Shown here: positions 24,732 to 33,325 of the stretch, one piece after another
Layout of the letters: the number at the start of each line of letters is the position of its first letter
Numbering within the stretch: the first letter of the stretch is position 1
Origin: Zestomonas carbonaria
Lineage (GTDB): Bacteria > Pseudomonadota > Gammaproteobacteria > Pseudomonadales > Pseudomonadaceae
DNA length: 64,000 bases
Reading direction: 5' to 3'
NCBI RefSeq assembly: GCF_904061905.1
Contig: NZ_CAJFCI010000080.1
Span: 124,001-188,000 of the forward strand
Notes under the pieces: model-generated
Database searches by the model: none
What the model was told of the DNA's origin: nothing
The model's input: the letters and a program-made list of their open reading frames with translations, nothing else
Program-made: the position numbers and the translations under genes

Positions 24732-27700
24732 ATGAACATCTCCAACTACTTCATCGACCGGCCGATCTTCGCCGGCGTGCTGTCGGTGCTGGTGCTGGTC
24801 GCCGGGCTGGTGGCCATTCCCCAGTTGCCGGTATCCGAATACCCGGAGGTGGTGCCGCCCACGGTGGTGGTCAGCGCGCGCTTCCCCGGCGCCAGTCCGG
24901 AGGTGATCGCGCAGACCGTGGCGATGCCGCTGGAGGAGTCCATCAACGGCGTCGAAGACATGCTCTACATGAGCAGCCAGGCGACCACCGATGGCCTGCT
25001 GACCCTGACGGTCACCTTCCGTCTCGGCATGGACCCGAACCTGGCCCAGCAACTGGTGCAGAACCGCGTGACCCAGGCCGAGTCCCGACTGCCCGAGGAG
25101 GTACAGCGGCTCGGCGTGACCACGGTCAAGACCACGCCGGACCTGACCCTGGTGGTGCACCTGTACTCGCCGGGCGAACGCTACGACATGACCTACCTGA
25201 ACAACTACGCGATCCTCAACGTGCGCGACCGGCTGGCGCGCATCCAGGGCGTCGGCAATGTCCAGGTCCGCGGGGCCGGCGAGTACGCCATGCGCATCTG
25301 GCTCGACCCGCAGAAGCTGAGCGAGCGCGGGCTGGCCGCCAGCGACGTGGTGGCGGCGATCCGCCAGGAGAACGTCCAGGCGGCGGGCGGGATCATCGGC
25401 GCCAGCCCCAGCCTGTCCGACGTTTCCACGCAGATGTCGATCAGCGTGCAGGGGCGCCTGCAGGACGTGGAGGAGTTCGGCGACATCGTCGTGCGCACCG
25501 GTGCGGATGGCGCGGTGACCTACCTGCGCGACGTCGCCCGCATCGAGCTGGGCAGCGCCGAATACGCGGCCCGGGCGCTGATGGACAACCAGCCGGCGGC
25601 GGCGCTGTTCGTCCTGCAGGCGCCGGGCTCGAACACCGTGGCGATCGGCAACGAAGTGCGCCAGGCGATGGCCGAGCTGAAACAGTACATGCCCGAGGGC
25701 GTGGACTACCGCATCGTCTTCGACCCCACCCAGTTCGTCACCGCCTCGATCCAGGCGGTGACCACCACGTTGCTGGAGGCGGTCGGCCTGGTGGTGTTGG
25801 TGGTGATCCTGTTCCTGCAGACCTGGCGCGCCTCGATCATTCCGCTGCTGGCGGTGCCGGTCTCGGTGGTCGGCACCTTCGCGGTGATGCTGGCGTTCGG
25901 CTTCTCGATCAACACCCTGACCCTGTTCGGCCTGGTGCTGGCCATCGGTATCGTGGTGGACGACGCCATCGTCGTGGTGGAGAACGTCGAGCGCAACATC
26001 GCGGCCGGACTCTCGCCGAGGGAGGCCAGCTACCAGGCCATGCGCGAGGTGTCCGGGCCGATCGTGGCGATCGCCCTGGTGCTGTGCGCGGTGTTCGTGC
26101 CGCTGGCCTTCACCAGTGGGCTGACCGGGCAGTTCTATCGTCAGTTCGCCCTGACCATCGCTATCTCCACGGTGATCTCGGCCTTCAACTCGCTGACCCT
26201 GTCGCCGGCCATGGCCGCGCTGCTGCTGCAACCCCACGGCGCGCCGAAGGATCGCCTGACGCGGATCATGGATGCCGTGCTGGGGCGCTTCTTCCGTGGC
26301 TTCAACCGCCTGTTCGAGCGCGGCTCGGCGGGCTATGGCCGCAGCGTGCGCGGCTCGCTGACGCGCAAGGGGCTGCTGCTGGGCGTCTACCTCGTGCTGG
26401 CCGGCGTGACCGTGCTGTTGTTCAGGAACGTGCCGGGCGGATTCGTGCCGGCGCAGGACCGGACCTATCTGCTGGCGGTGGTGCAGTTGCCGGATGGCGC
26501 CACCCTGGACCGCACCGAGCAGATCGTCCGCCAGGTCAGCGACATCGCCCTGCGTCACCCGGACGTGCGTGCGTCCCTGGCGTTCCCCGGCATGTCGGTG
26601 AACGGTTTCACCAACAGCTCCAACGCCGGCATCGCCTTCGTCAACCTCAAGCCGTTCGCAGAGCGGGTGGGCGAGGCGCACAGCGCCAGGGCCATCGCCG
26701 CCGACCTGGGCCGCGAGTTCGCGGCGATCAAGGAAGCGCGGATCGTCATCTTCAGTCCGCCGCCGGTACGCGGCCTGGGCACCACGGGCGGGTTCCGCCT
26801 GCAGCTCGAGGACCGGGCGGCGCTGGGCTATCCGGCGCTGGACGACGCCGCCAAGCAGTTCATCGCCGCCGCCTCCCAGGCGCCGGAGCTGACCGGGATG
26901 TACTCCAGCTTCCAGGTCAACGTCCCGCAGTTGCAGGCGGAGGTCGACCGGGTCAAGGCGCGGCAACTGGGCGTCGCCGTCAGCGACATCTTCAGCACGC
27001 TGCAGATCTACCTGGGCAGCCTGTACGTCAACGACTTCACCCAGTTCGGCCGTACCTACACCGTACGCGCCCAGGCCGACGCGGAGTTTCGCGCGCATGC
27101 CGAAGACATCGGCGCGCTGCGCGTGCGTTCGGCCAGCGGCGAGATGGTGCCGCTGGAAACCCTGCTGACGATCCGCCCGGGATACGGCCCGGAGCGGGCC
27201 ATGCGCTACAACGGCTATCCCAGCGCCGACATCAGCGGCGCGGCCGCGCCGGGCTACTCCAGCGGCCAGGCCCGCGAGGCCATCGAGCGGATCGCCGCCG
27301 AGACGCTGCCGGCCGGCATCGCCTTCGAGTGGACCGACCTGACCTACCAGGAAATCCTCGCCGGCAACTCCGCGTTCTGGCTGTTCCCGCTGGCGGTGCT
27401 GCTGGTGTTCCTGGTGCTCGCGGCGCTCTACGAGAGCCTGGCCTTGCCGTTCTCGATCATCCTCATCGTGCCGATGGCGCTGCTCTCGGCGCTCACCGGG
27501 GTGTGGCTGACCGGGGGCGACAACAACATCTTCACGCAGATCGGCCTGATGGTGCTGGTGGGGCTTTCGGCGAAGAACGCCATCCTCATCGTCGAGTTCG
27601 CCCGCGAGCTGGAGTTCGCCGGCCGCACACCGGTGCAGGCGGCCATCGAGTCCTGCCGGCTGCGCCTGCGGCCGATCCTGATGACCTCCGTGGCTTTCAT

Positions 27701-27926
27701 CATGGGCGTGCTGCCCCTGGTGTATTCGAGCGGCGCCGGCTCCGAGGTGCGCCATGTCATGGGGATCACGGTGTTCGCCGGCATGCTCGGCGTGACTTTC
27801 TTCGGCCTGTTCCTGACCCCGGTGTTCTACGTCCTGCTGCGTGCCCTGACCGGCAACCGGGCCCTTCGCCGGCATGGCGAGGCGGCGCCGGCCGGTCATT
27901 CGGAACGACCGCTGCCCACCTCCTGA
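24732..27926 (+). CDS. RND-family efflux pump (HAE1, MexF-like)
   Basis: A 1064-aa inner-membrane transporter of usual length with 12 helices and two large periplasmic loops. The N-terminus (NYFIDRPIFAGVLSVL, PVSEYPEVVPPTV) is MexF-like. Proton-relay residues are visible: the Asp pair in GIVVDDAIVVVENVER and the Lys in GLSAKNAILIVEF. It probably exports small toxic organic compounds. It is embedded between SDRs and a YqhD-like enzyme, which suggests export coupled to detoxification of electrophiles. It must borrow an outer-membrane channel encoded elsewhere. Confidence 0.92.
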   Translation: MNISNYFIDRPIFAGVLSVLVLVAGLVAIPQLPVSEYPEVVPPTVVVSARFPGASPEVIAQTVAMPLEESINGVEDMLYMSSQATTDGLLTLTVTFRLGMDPNLAQQLVQNRVTQAESRLPEEVQRLGVTTVKTTPDLTLVVHLYSPGERYDMTYLNNYAILNVRDRLARIQGVGNVQVRGAGEYAMRIWLDPQKLSERGLAASDVVAAIRQENVQAAGGIIGASPSLSDVSTQMSISVQGRLQDVEEFGDIVVRTGADGAVTYLRDVARIELGSAEYAARALMDNQPAAALFVLQAPGSNTVAIGNEVRQAMAELKQYMPEGVDYRIVFDPTQFVTASIQAVTTTLLEAVGLVVLVVILFLQTWRASIIPLLAVPVSVVGTFAVMLAFGFSINTLTLFGLVLAIGIVVDDAIVVVENVERNIAAGLSPREASYQAMREVSGPIVAIALVLCAVFVPLAFTSGLTGQFYRQFALTIAISTVISAFNSLTLSPAMAALLLQPHGAPKDRLTRIMDAVLGRFFRGFNRLFERGSAGYGRSVRGSLTRKGLLLGVYLVLAGVTVLLFRNVPGGFVPAQDRTYLLAVVQLPDGATLDRTEQIVRQVSDIALRHPDVRASLAFPGMSVNGFTNSSNAGIAFVNLKPFAERVGEAHSARAIAADLGREFAAIKEARIVIFSPPPVRGLGTTGGFRLQLEDRAALGYPALDDAAKQFIAAASQAPELTGMYSSFQVNVPQLQAEVDRVKARQLGVAVSDIFSTLQIYLGSLYVNDFTQFGRTYTVRAQADAEFRAHAEDIGALRVRSASGEMVPLETLLTIRPGYGPERAMRYNGYPSADISGAAAPGYSSGQAREAIERIAAETLPAGIAFEWTDLTYQEILAGNSAFWLFPLAVLLVFLVLAALYESLALPFSIILIVPMALLSALTGVWLTGGDNNIFTQIGLMVLVGLSAKNAILIVEFARELEFAGRTPVQAAIESCRLRLRPILMTSVAFIMGVLPLVYSSGAGSEVRHVMGITVFAGMLGVTFFGLFLTPVFYVLLRALTGNRALRRHGEAAPAGHSERPLPTS

Positions 27927-27953
27927 AAACCGCTCTCACCAAGGAGACACCCC

Positions 27954-29111
27954 ATGCATGACTTCATGCTTCACCGGCCCACGCGCCTGCTGTTCGGCGA
28001 GGGACAGATCGCGCGGATCGCCGAAGAAATCCCGGAATACGCCCGCCTGATGATCACCTACGGCGGCGGCAGCATTAAGCAGAACGGCGTACTGGAGCAG
28101 GTCTACCGCGCCCTGGATGGCCGCTTCCACGTCGAGTTCGGCGGCATCGAGCCGAATCCGTCCTACCAGACCCTGTGCCGGGCCATCGACCTGGCGCGGG
28201 AGGAGGGCGTCGACTTCATCCTGGCGGTCGGCGGCGGTTCGGTGATCGACGGCACCAAGTTCATCGCCGGGGCCCTGCGCTACGACGGTGATCCCTGGGA
28301 CATCGTCGCCAAGCGCCAGCGCCTGGTGTTCGACGCGGTGCCCTTCGGCTGCGTGCTGACCCTGCCGGCGACCGGTTCGGAGTTCAACGAGGGCGCGGTG
28401 ATCAGCCGCCCGGAGACCGGCGACAAGCTGGACTTCCACTCGCCGAACGTGATCCCGCGCTTCTCGGTGCTCGACCCGACCACCACCTACAGCCTGCCGC
28501 CCCGGCAGATCGCCAATGGCGTGGTGGATACCTTCGTGCACACCACCGAGCAGTACCTGACCTACCCGGTGGACGCCAAGTTGCAGGATCGTTTCGCCGA
28601 GGGGTTGCTGCTGACCCTGATCGAGGATGGGCCGCGCGCCCTGGAGGAGCCCGAGAACTATTCGGTGCGCGCCAACATCATGTGGGCGGCGACCATGGCG
28701 CTGAGCGGCTACATCGGTTCCGGCGTACCGCACGACTGGGCGTCGCACATGATCGGCCACGAACTGACCGCCCTGCACGGCATCGACCATGCGCAGAGCC
28801 TGGCGGTCGTGCTGCCGTCGCTGCTGCGCCTCACCCGCGAGGCCAAGCGGGCCAAGCTGCTGCAATACGCCGAGCGGGTCTGGAACCTGCGCGAAGGCAG
28901 CGAGGAACAGCGGATCGACGCCGCCATCGAGGCGACCCGGGGCTTCTTCGAGCGCATGGGCATGCCAACCCGGCTATCCGGCCATGGGCTCGATGGCAGC
29001 GGTATCCCGACGATCGTCGACAAGCTGGTCGAACACGGCATGGTCGCCCTGGGCGAGCACCGTGACATCACGCCGGACATCAGCCGGCAGATCCTGGAAA
29101 ACGCCATCTGA
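27954..29111 (+). CDS. yqhD: Iron-containing alcohol dehydrogenase, YqhD-like NADPH aldehyde reductase
   Basis: A 385-aa group-III alcohol dehydrogenase. NADPH site GGGSVIDGTKF; metal ligands in GVVDTFVHTTEQY (Asp, His) and GHELTALHGIDHAQ (two His). E. coli YqhD reduces a broad range of toxic aldehydes, and this protein keeps its length and motifs. AAGGAG precedes the ATG. It follows the RND pump by 27 bp, so aldehyde detoxification is a likely function of the operon. Confidence 0.88.
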   Translation: MHDFMLHRPTRLLFGEGQIARIAEEIPEYARLMITYGGGSIKQNGVLEQVYRALDGRFHVEFGGIEPNPSYQTLCRAIDLAREEGVDFILAVGGGSVIDGTKFIAGALRYDGDPWDIVAKRQRLVFDAVPFGCVLTLPATGSEFNEGAVISRPETGDKLDFHSPNVIPRFSVLDPTTTYSLPPRQIANGVVDTFVHTTEQYLTYPVDAKLQDRFAEGLLLTLIEDGPRALEEPENYSVRANIMWAATMALSGYIGSGVPHDWASHMIGHELTALHGIDHAQSLAVVLPSLLRLTREAKRAKLLQYAERVWNLREGSEEQRIDAAIEATRGFFERMGMPTRLSGHGLDGSGIPTIVDKLVEHGMVALGEHRDITPDISRQILENAI

Positions 29112-29124
29112 CGAGGAGAGCATC

Positions 29125-29982
29125 ATGAGTACGGCTTCCAACACACCCGTCTGGTTCATCACCGGTTGCTCCACGGGCTTCGGCCGCGAGCTGGCGCGCC
29201 ACATCCTGGCGCTCGGCTATCGGGCGGCGGTTACCGCGCGCAATCCCGAACAGCTCCGGGAACTGGTCGCGGGGCACGAGGAGAGGGCGCTGGTGCTGGC
29301 CCTCGACGTGACCGATCCCGGGCAGGTTCGCGCCGCCGTCAGCGCGGCGGAAGAGCGTTTCGGGCGGATCGACGTGCTGGTCAACAATGCCGGCATCGGC
29401 TACTTCGGCTCGTTCGAGGAAAGCGAGATCGACGAGGTCCGGCGTATGTTCGAGATCAACGTCTGGGGCCTGGCCGACATGACCCGCACGGTGCTGCCCG
29501 GCATGCGCGGCCGGCGCAGCGGCACCATCGTCAACATCTCCTCGGTCGGCGGCCTGGCGGCCTTCCCGGCGCTGAGCTTCTACAACGCCAGCAAGTTCGC
29601 GGTGGAGGCGCTGTCCGAGTCCCTGTCCCAGGAAGTCGCGCCGCTGGGCATCAAGGTGCTGCTGGTCGAACCGGGTCCGTTCCGCACCGAGTGGGCGGGC
29701 CGTTCGGCCAACGAGGCGCCGACGACCATCGCCGACTACGATGCGACCGCTGGCGCCCGCCTGCGCATGATCCGTGGCTACAGCGGCCAGCAGCCGGGCG
29801 ATCCGGTGCGGGCCGCCGCGGCCATCGTGCAGGCTGTCGAAGCCGGGAATCCGCCGCTACGCTTGCTGCTGGGCAAGGCGGCGCTCGCCGGTGCGCGCAA
29901 CAAGCTGGAGATGTTGCAGCGGGATATCGACGGCTGGGCGACGGTGAGCGAGTCCGCGGACTATCCCGAGGACGAACGCTGA
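29125..29982 (+). CDS. Short-chain dehydrogenase/reductase 2
   Basis: A 285-aa classical SDR: TGCSTGFG, NNAGIG, NISSVGG and FYNASKFA (Tyr-x3-Lys). It is clearly related to SDR 1 of the operon, with the same C-terminal plan (PGDPVRAAAAIVQAV... PLRLLLGKAAL). GAGGAG precedes the ATG at 29125. Duplicate SDRs in one operon may have different carbonyl substrates or act in tandem. Confidence 0.88.
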   Translation: MSTASNTPVWFITGCSTGFGRELARHILALGYRAAVTARNPEQLRELVAGHEERALVLALDVTDPGQVRAAVSAAEERFGRIDVLVNNAGIGYFGSFEESEIDEVRRMFEINVWGLADMTRTVLPGMRGRRSGTIVNISSVGGLAAFPALSFYNASKFAVEALSESLSQEVAPLGIKVLLVEPGPFRTEWAGRSANEAPTTIADYDATAGARLRMIRGYSGQQPGDPVRAAAAIVQAVEAGNPPLRLLLGKAALAGARNKLEMLQRDIDGWATVSESADYPEDER

Positions 29983-30052
29983 TTGCCTGACTACGCCGGG
30001 CGCATCGCGCGGTGCGCCCGGCGTGACCCGTTTCCGCAAGCGAAGGAGGGCA

Positions 30053-30616
30053 ATGGTGGCAACGCATCCCAGGAAAAGGGACTTCCCGGTGAGCCAGGTA
30101 CGCCGCTACCTGGAGCCCGGCCCCGTCGTGCTCGTGTCGTCGAAGTGGCAGGGCAGGACGAACATCATGACCATGGGCTGGCACATGGTCCTGGAATTCA
30201 CTCCGGCGCTGGTGGGCTGCCTGATCTCTTCCGGCAACCACAGCTTCGGGATGATCCGCGACAGCGGCGAATGCGTGATCAACCTGCCGACCACGGCGCT
30301 GACCGACGAAGTCGTCGGGATCGGCAACACCACCGGGGCGGAGATCGACAAGTTCAAGGAGTTCGGCCTGACCCCCGGCAAGGCCCGGCAGGTTGCCGCG
30401 CCCCTGATCAGGGAATGCCACGCCAACTTCGAATGCCGGCTGTACGACGACGTGCTGGTCGACAGGTACAACTTCTTCATATTCGAAGTCGTGAAGGCCC
30501 ACGTGACCGCCTCGCCGGAGCATCCGGAAACACTGCACTACACCGGCGACGGGGTGTTCATGGTGTCCGGCAGGATCATCGACCGGAAGGCGCTCTTCCG
30601 GCCGTGGATGCTGTAG
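30053..30616 (+). CDS. Flavin reductase-like / FMN-binding split-barrel protein
   Basis: A 187-aa protein of the flavin reductase domain family: GPVVLVSSKWQGRTNIMTMGW at the N-terminal strand region, NHSFGMIRDSGECVINLPT in the FMN-binding core, and FFIFEVVKAHV. It probably binds FMN and supplies reduced flavin or reduces a small electrophile. AAGGAGG precedes the ATG at 30053. It lies 70 bp past the second SDR and may share the operon. Confidence 0.82.
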   Translation: MVATHPRKRDFPVSQVRRYLEPGPVVLVSSKWQGRTNIMTMGWHMVLEFTPALVGCLISSGNHSFGMIRDSGECVINLPTTALTDEVVGIGNTTGAEIDKFKEFGLTPGKARQVAAPLIRECHANFECRLYDDVLVDRYNFFIFEVVKAHVTASPEHPETLHYTGDGVFMVSGRIIDRKALFRPWML

Positions 30617-30633
30617 CCACGCTGACGCTCTCG

Positions 30634-30684
30634 TAGGATGGGTGCAACCCATCACCACGGAATCGATGGGTTGCCCCCATCCCA
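30634..30684. repeat. REP-type hairpin (GGATGGGTGCAACCCATC family)
   Basis: GGATGGGTGCAACCCATC and GATGGGTTGCCCCCATCC pair at 17 of 18 positions around an 11-nt loop. It lies between the convergent ends of the flavin reductase and metI. The same family is seen at 60413-60466. Confidence 0.65.
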
Positions 30685-30709
30685 CAAAAAAACCGGAGGC
30701 TTACCGGCA

Positions 30710-31363
30710 TCAAGCCCTGCGGTTGAGCCCCTTGGCGAGCCGGTCGCCGCCGAACTGGATCAGGCACACCAGGGCCACCAATACCACGATCACGGTGAGC
30801 ATCACCTGGCTGTCGAAGCGCTGGTAGCCGTAGCGGTAGGCCAGGTCGCCGAGGCCGCCAGCGCCGATGGCGCCGGCCATGGCCGAGGAGTTGATCATGG
30901 TCACCAGGGTGATGGTGAAGCCGCCGACGATGCCCGGCAGCGCCTCCGGCAGCAGCACGTGCCAGACGATGTGCCAGCGCCGGCAGCCCATGGCCTGGGC
31001 CGCTTCGATCAGGCCCTGGTCGACTTCACGCAGGCTGACCTCGGCGATCCGCGCGAAGAACGGCGTGGCGGCGATGGTCAGCGGCACCACGGCGGCCCAC
31101 ACGCCGTAGGTGGTGCCGACCACCAGGCGGGTGAAGGGGATCAGCGCCACCATCAGGATCAAGAAGGGAATGGAGCGGAACAGGTTGACGATGGCGCCCA
31201 GCACCTGATTCAGCCTGGGCGCCTCGAAGATGCCGCCCTTGCCGCTGGTGACCAGGAACACCGCGAGGGGGATGCCGGCCAGCAGGGCGATCAGCGACGA
31301 CACGCCGACCATCAGCAGGGTATCCAGCAGGCCCTGCCAGAGGCGATCAAACAGCAGCGACAT
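30710..31363 (-). CDS. metI: Methionine-type ABC transporter permease
   Basis: A 217-aa permease with about five helices. The coupling motif lies in EAAQAMGCRRWHIVWHVLLPEALPGI, and NLFRSIPFLILMVALIPFTR is typical of MetI. The ATG at 31361-31363 lies inside the end of the ATPase gene (17-bp overlap). It forms the inner-membrane channel of a MetNIQ system. Because the cluster follows desulfurization genes, the substrate may be another organosulfur compound such as methionine sulfoxide. Confidence 0.88.
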   Translation of the reverse strand: MSLLFDRLWQGLLDTLLMVGVSSLIALLAGIPLAVFLVTSGKGGIFEAPRLNQVLGAIVNLFRSIPFLILMVALIPFTRLVVGTTYGVWAAVVPLTIAATPFFARIAEVSLREVDQGLIEAAQAMGCRRWHIVWHVLLPEALPGIVGGFTITLVTMINSSAMAGAIGAGGLGDLAYRYGYQRFDSQVMLTVIVVLVALVCLIQFGGDRLAKGLNRRA

Positions 31364-32429
31364 AACCCAGCACCTCCGCGTCGTCCGCCAGTTGGCGGGC
31401 GTTTTCCAGTAGTCGTTCGGCGTCCAGCGGCGAGCCGCCGATTTCCAGCAGCAGGTTGCCCAGGGCATGGCCCTGGATGCGCTCGATGCCGCCGTCGATC
31501 AGCGTCACCCGCCCACCCAGGGCCGTGCCCAGTGCCAGCAGGTCCGGCTGGCGGCCCGTGCCGGCGAAGCGCAGGCGCAGTACCAGGGCGTCGTCCGGTT
31601 GCGAGCGATGGGGTCGCAGGCGCGCCTGCAAGTCGTCCGGCAGGCCGTGTTGCAGCGGCGCCAGCAGGGTGCGGGTGACGGCATGGCGCGGTGCGCCGAA
31701 CACTTGCCAGACGGGGCCCTGCTCGACCACCTCGCCGTGCTCCAGCACCACCACGCGGTCGCAGATTTCGCGGATCACCGCCATCTCATGGGTGATCAGC
31801 ACGATGGTCAGGCCCAGGCGCTGGTTGATCTCGCGCAGCAGGGCGAGGATCGACTGGGTGGTTTCCGGGTCCAGCGCGCTGGTGGCCTCGTCGCACAGCA
31901 ATATCTCGGGATCGTGCACCAGGGCGCGGGCGATGCCGACGCGCTGCTTCTGGCCGCCGGAGAGCTGCGCCGGGTAGACGTCGTGCTTGGCGCGCAGGCC
32001 GACCAGTTGCAGCAGTTCGTCCACCTTGCGCCGGCGCGCTTCGCGCGGCACCCCGGCCACCCGCAAAGGCAACTCGACGTTCTGCCGCACGGTCTTGGCC
32101 GACATCAGGTTGAAGTGCTGGAAGATCATGCCGATGCGCCGGCGCAGTTCGACCAGGCGATCCTCGTCGTACAGGGCGATGTCGATGCCGTCGATCAGCA
32201 CCCGGCCGCTGCTGGGCTGTTCCAGGCGGTTGATGGTGCGCAGCAGCGAGGACTTGCCGGCGCCGCTGCGACCGATGATGCCGAATACCTCGCCGCGCTG
32301 GATGTCCAGCTCGATGTCGCGCAGCGCCTGGACGCCGTTGGGGTAGGTCTTGCCGAGGCCGGCGAAGCGCAATTGCGCTTCGCCGGCCAGGCTCGCCGCC
32401 TGTTGCAGGTGGGAGTCGAAACCGCTCAT
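31347..32429 (-). CDS. metN: Methionine-type ABC transporter ATPase with NIL domain
   Basis: A 360-aa ATPase: Walker A GRSGAGKSS, Q-loop FQHFNLM, signature LSGGQKQR, Walker B LLCDEATSALD, H-loop LITHEM. Residues beyond about 275 (DALVLRLRFAGTGRQPDLLA...) match the regulatory NIL domain, which in MetN binds methionine and inhibits transport. It directly abuts the metQ stop with no spacer. Confidence 0.9.
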   Translation of the reverse strand: MSGFDSHLQQAASLAGEAQLRFAGLGKTYPNGVQALRDIELDIQRGEVFGIIGRSGAGKSSLLRTINRLEQPSSGRVLIDGIDIALYDEDRLVELRRRIGMIFQHFNLMSAKTVRQNVELPLRVAGVPREARRRKVDELLQLVGLRAKHDVYPAQLSGGQKQRVGIARALVHDPEILLCDEATSALDPETTQSILALLREINQRLGLTIVLITHEMAVIREICDRVVVLEHGEVVEQGPVWQVFGAPRHAVTRTLLAPLQHGLPDDLQARLRPHRSQPDDALVLRLRFAGTGRQPDLLALGTALGGRVTLIDGGIERIQGHALGNLLLEIGGSPLDAERLLENARQLADDAEVLGYVAAV

Positions 32430-33221
32430 TCAGCTTTCCCAACCCGGCTGGTAGAGCTTGCCGTGGGCCTTGTCGAGGGCGGCGCGGACCTTGGGCGAGT
32501 GCTGGTAGATGTCGATGAACTTGAGCAGGCGCGGGTCGCCGGCCTTCTGCGGCTGGGCGACGAACTGGATGATGTATTCCGGGTTGTCCACGCCGTCGAA
32601 CAGCAGGGCCGATTCCGGATCGTGGGTGCCGGCCAGGCGGATGTAGTGGGGATAGCCCTGGGCGAGGTCGACTTCATCCAGGGCGCGTACCAGTTGCACG
32701 GCTTCCAGCTCGATGATGCGGATGTGCCTGGGGTTGTCGGTGACGTCCGCGAGGGTGGCCTTGTAGCCGACGCCGGGCTTGAGGGTGATCAGCCCGGCCT
32801 TCTCCAACAGTTGCAGGCCGCGTCCGCCGTTGATCGGGTCGTTGGCGATGGCCACCTTGGCGCCGTCCGGCAGGCTGGCGAAGTCCTTGTGCTTCTTCGA
32901 GTAGAGGCCGACGTTGTTGATTACCCCGCGAGCCACCGGCACCAGGTCGAAGCCGCTTTCCGCCTTGGCGTTCTCCAGGAAGGGGATGTGCTGGAAGTAG
33001 TTCACGTCGATGTCGCCGTTGGCCAGGCTGACGTTGGGCGCGATCCAGTCGCTGAACTCCACCAGCTCCACCTTCAGGCCCTGCTTGGCGGCTTCTTCCA
33101 CCGCCACTTCCAGGGGCGGGGCGAAGGCGGCGGTGGTGCCGAGCTTGAGCGGCTGTTCGGCCTGGGCCAGGCCGCTGCCGAGCAGCAGGCCGAGGGTCAG
33201 GGTTTGCAGGGTCTTGCGCAT
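32430..33221 (-). CDS. metQ: Methionine-type ABC transporter binding protein (NlpA family)
   Basis: A 263-aa periplasmic protein: Sec signal (TLTLGLLLGSGLAQAEQ) without a lipobox Cys, then LKLGTTAAFAPPLEVAVEEA. DWIAPNVSLANGDIDVNYFQH is the ligand-site region of the family. Most MetQ proteins are lipoproteins; this one is predicted soluble. A perfect REP hairpin lies between it and the upstream monooxygenase gene, which could lower its expression or stabilise upstream mRNA. Confidence 0.88.
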   Translation of the reverse strand: MRKTLQTLTLGLLLGSGLAQAEQPLKLGTTAAFAPPLEVAVEEAAKQGLKVELVEFSDWIAPNVSLANGDIDVNYFQHIPFLENAKAESGFDLVPVARGVINNVGLYSKKHKDFASLPDGAKVAIANDPINGGRGLQLLEKAGLITLKPGVGYKATLADVTDNPRHIRIIELEAVQLVRALDEVDLAQGYPHYIRLAGTHDPESALLFDGVDNPEYIIQFVAQPQKAGDPRLLKFIDIYQHSPKVRAALDKAHGKLYQPGWES

Positions 33222-33248
33222 GTCGTCTGTCCTTTGATGAGAGTGGGT

Positions 33249-33325
33249 GTAGGAGCCAGCTTGCTGGCGATCCCGGTGTTTGCCGTGACGCCGAGCCAGC
33301 GGATCGCCAGCAAGCTGGCTCCTAC
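33249..33325. repeat. REP hairpin with perfect 25-bp arms
   Basis: The arm beginning GTAGGAGCCAGCTTGCTGGC (33249-33273) is perfectly complementary to 33301-33325. The right arm overlaps the stop codon of the upstream monooxygenase, whose TAG is supplied by the repeat. The GTAGGAGC family is common in Pseudomonas; another copy is at 50496. Confidence 0.8.

Noticed and set aside
24630..27899. Very long open frame antisense to the RND pump (over 1000 codons)
   Set aside because: It mirrors the pump codon for codon, is extremely rich in His, Gln, Arg and Gly, and shows no domain. It is an artefact of high-GC third positions.
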